Below the pieces are notes generated by a model that searched no databases, was not told where the DNA came from, and worked only from the letters and a program-made list of their open reading frames with translations. From Acidobacteriota bacterium (GTDB lineage Bacteria > Acidobacteriota > Terriglobia > Terriglobales > Acidobacteriaceae), in contig JAJZDO010000818.1 of NCBI GenBank assembly GCA_021805955.1, positions 1 through 6,131 on the forward strand: a stretch of 6,131 bases of DNA. The letters are read 5' to 3'. How positions within the stretch are numbered: position 1 is the first letter of the stretch; every line of letters begins with the position of its first letter. The translations under genes and the position numbers were made by a program. Positions 5,210 to 6,131 of the stretch are shown here, piece after piece.

Positions 5210-6131
5210 TCATCGCGCCGGTTCCATCAACTGCATGATTAGCATGGCGGCTCGTGGCAGGTGGAACGGATCCTTCACTGGAAGCGCGATGACCTCCGTG
5301 GTTGGCTTTCCTTCGCGAGTGAGGCGCTGAACCCAATCTCCGCCTTCTGGAGACGGGAAGTGCGACCAAGCCCAATCGGCGACTCGGCGGTACCATTCCA
5401 TGCACCACGGTTCCCCAGTGAGTTCGTGTGCCAGCAGCGTGGCATAAAGCGCTTCGACATGCGGCCACCAGAGTTTTTTGTCAGTATGAGGAAGATACGG
5501 TGGGTGGCCTTCGATATCCCGCGATAAATAGATACCACCGTATTCCGGATCCCAGCCGAGTTCAAGATGCCAGCGAACGACTTCAGAGGCGCGGCGGATT
5601 AGATCAGGATTTCCGCGTCGGCGCGCCACGTGCAGCACAAACCACATCGACTCGATGGCATGGCCGGGCATAACAAATGTCCCGGCGGTCGGAGGTAGTT
5701 CCTGATAGCTAGTCGTTAGAAACTCCAGCAGGATTTTTCTATCAGGACGAACGAAGTGGTCCATGATGCGCGAGACATAGTCGTCGAGCAGCGGTTCAAG
5801 ACTCACGTCGCCGGTAGTCTGGATAAACTCGTTCACCGTCTCCGTCATGATCATCGGGATGCCATGATTTTTCCATCCCAGCGGCAGCGGATACGGCGCG
5901 GTCTCCTGAAAATCTGGTTCCTCGATGCGCCGACACACACGTTCCAATGTTTCGCGCGCGACAGCAAGCACATGCTCATCACGGACGGCGCGATAGTATT
6001 CGCTGAAACCGTAGACGACGAAACAGTCCGTGTAGATGCTGGTTGCGCCTTCGATCTCGCGACCATGCCGATCGGCGCGATAGATCCATCGACCTTGTTT
6101 GTCGCGACCGTGGGCCAACAAAAAGTGAATG
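5210..6131 (-). CDS. N-acylglucosamine 2-epimerase (AGE) family protein, N-terminus outside window
   Basis: The frame is open to the right edge, and 306 C-terminal residues are present of a family usually near 390-420. The TTG at 6121 is only an internal codon, since upstream codons still read I-H-F. AGE enzymes are (alpha/alpha)6 barrels interconverting GlcNAc and ManNAc; relatives act on cellobiose, mannose or other sugars. Counting from the first full codon in the window, PGHAIESMWF gives His157, WWPHVEAL gives Glu226 and FHLPR gives His290. With a constant offset of 82 these coincide with His239, Glu308 and His372, the catalytic residues I recall for Anabaena AGE. This supports an active enzyme and suggests about 80 residues are missing, including the equivalent of Arg57. 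It is the most upstream visible gene of the operon with nagA, which makes a GlcNAc/ManNAc substrate more likely than a disaccharide. Free-sugar versus other epimerase activity cannot be settled from sequence. Confidence 0.88.
   Translation of the reverse strand, partial: IHFLLAHGRDKQGRWIYRADRHGREIEGATSIYTDCFVVYGFSEYYRAVRDEHVLAVARETLERVCRRIEEPDFQETAPYPLPLGWKNHGIPMIMTETVNEFIQTTGDVSLEPLLDDYVSRIMDHFVRPDRKILLEFLTTSYQELPPTAGTFVMPGHAIESMWFVLHVARRRGNPDLIRRASEVVRWHLELGWDPEYGGIYLSRDIEGHPPYLPHTDKKLWWPHVEALYATLLAHELTGEPWCMEWYRRVADWAWSHFPSPEGGDWVQRLTREGKPTTEVIALPVKDPFHLPRAAMLIMQLMEPAR

Overview
The window looks like a moderately GC-rich Gram-negative soil-type chromosome. The pairing of an AGE-type sugar epimerase with a NagA carrying an unusual HLGNG metal motif, an HdeD-like protein and a NuoL-like/LysR divergon suggests Acidobacteriota. 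That placement is inference from protein flavour only. There are seven genes or gene parts, one decayed gene, no RNA genes, no CRISPR and no complete mobile element.

Left part (1-1315). A minus-strand gene that leaves the window encodes the N-terminus of a NuoL/DabB-like proton-conducting membrane protein. About 100 bases away, a LysR-family (NhaR-like) regulator reads in the opposite direction. Between them lie a plausible promoter and short dyads. This is the classic layout of a LysR regulator controlling a divergent target, and in many bacteria such a regulator sits next to the DabB/DabA (DUF2309) inorganic-carbon uptake pair.

Middle (1316-2936). A minus-strand four-helix membrane protein of unknown function is followed by a plus-strand HdeD/DUF308-family six-helix membrane protein. 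Just after it is a 58-codon reading frame that is clearly the C-terminal end of a short-chain dehydrogenase, most like 3-hydroxybutyrate dehydrogenase, with the rest of the enzyme missing.

Right part (2937-6131, all minus strand). This is a compact three-gene operon, read from the right edge leftward: an N-acylglucosamine 2-epimerase family enzyme (N-terminus outside the window), N-acetylglucosamine-6-phosphate deacetylase (NagA), and a RhaT-family sugar/proton symporter. The gaps are 7 and 49 bases. Together they suggest import and catabolism of an N-acetylated amino sugar: an epimerase interconverting ManNAc and GlcNAc, a kinase expected elsewhere, then deacetylation by NagA. The transporter is called a rhamnose carrier only by family; its neighbours point to an amino sugar instead.

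No clearly novel defence or mobile system is visible. The points most worth a second look are the possible substrate reassignment of the RhaT-like transporter, the dehydrogenase remnant with its own ribosome-binding site, and the NuoL/DabB-like divergon.
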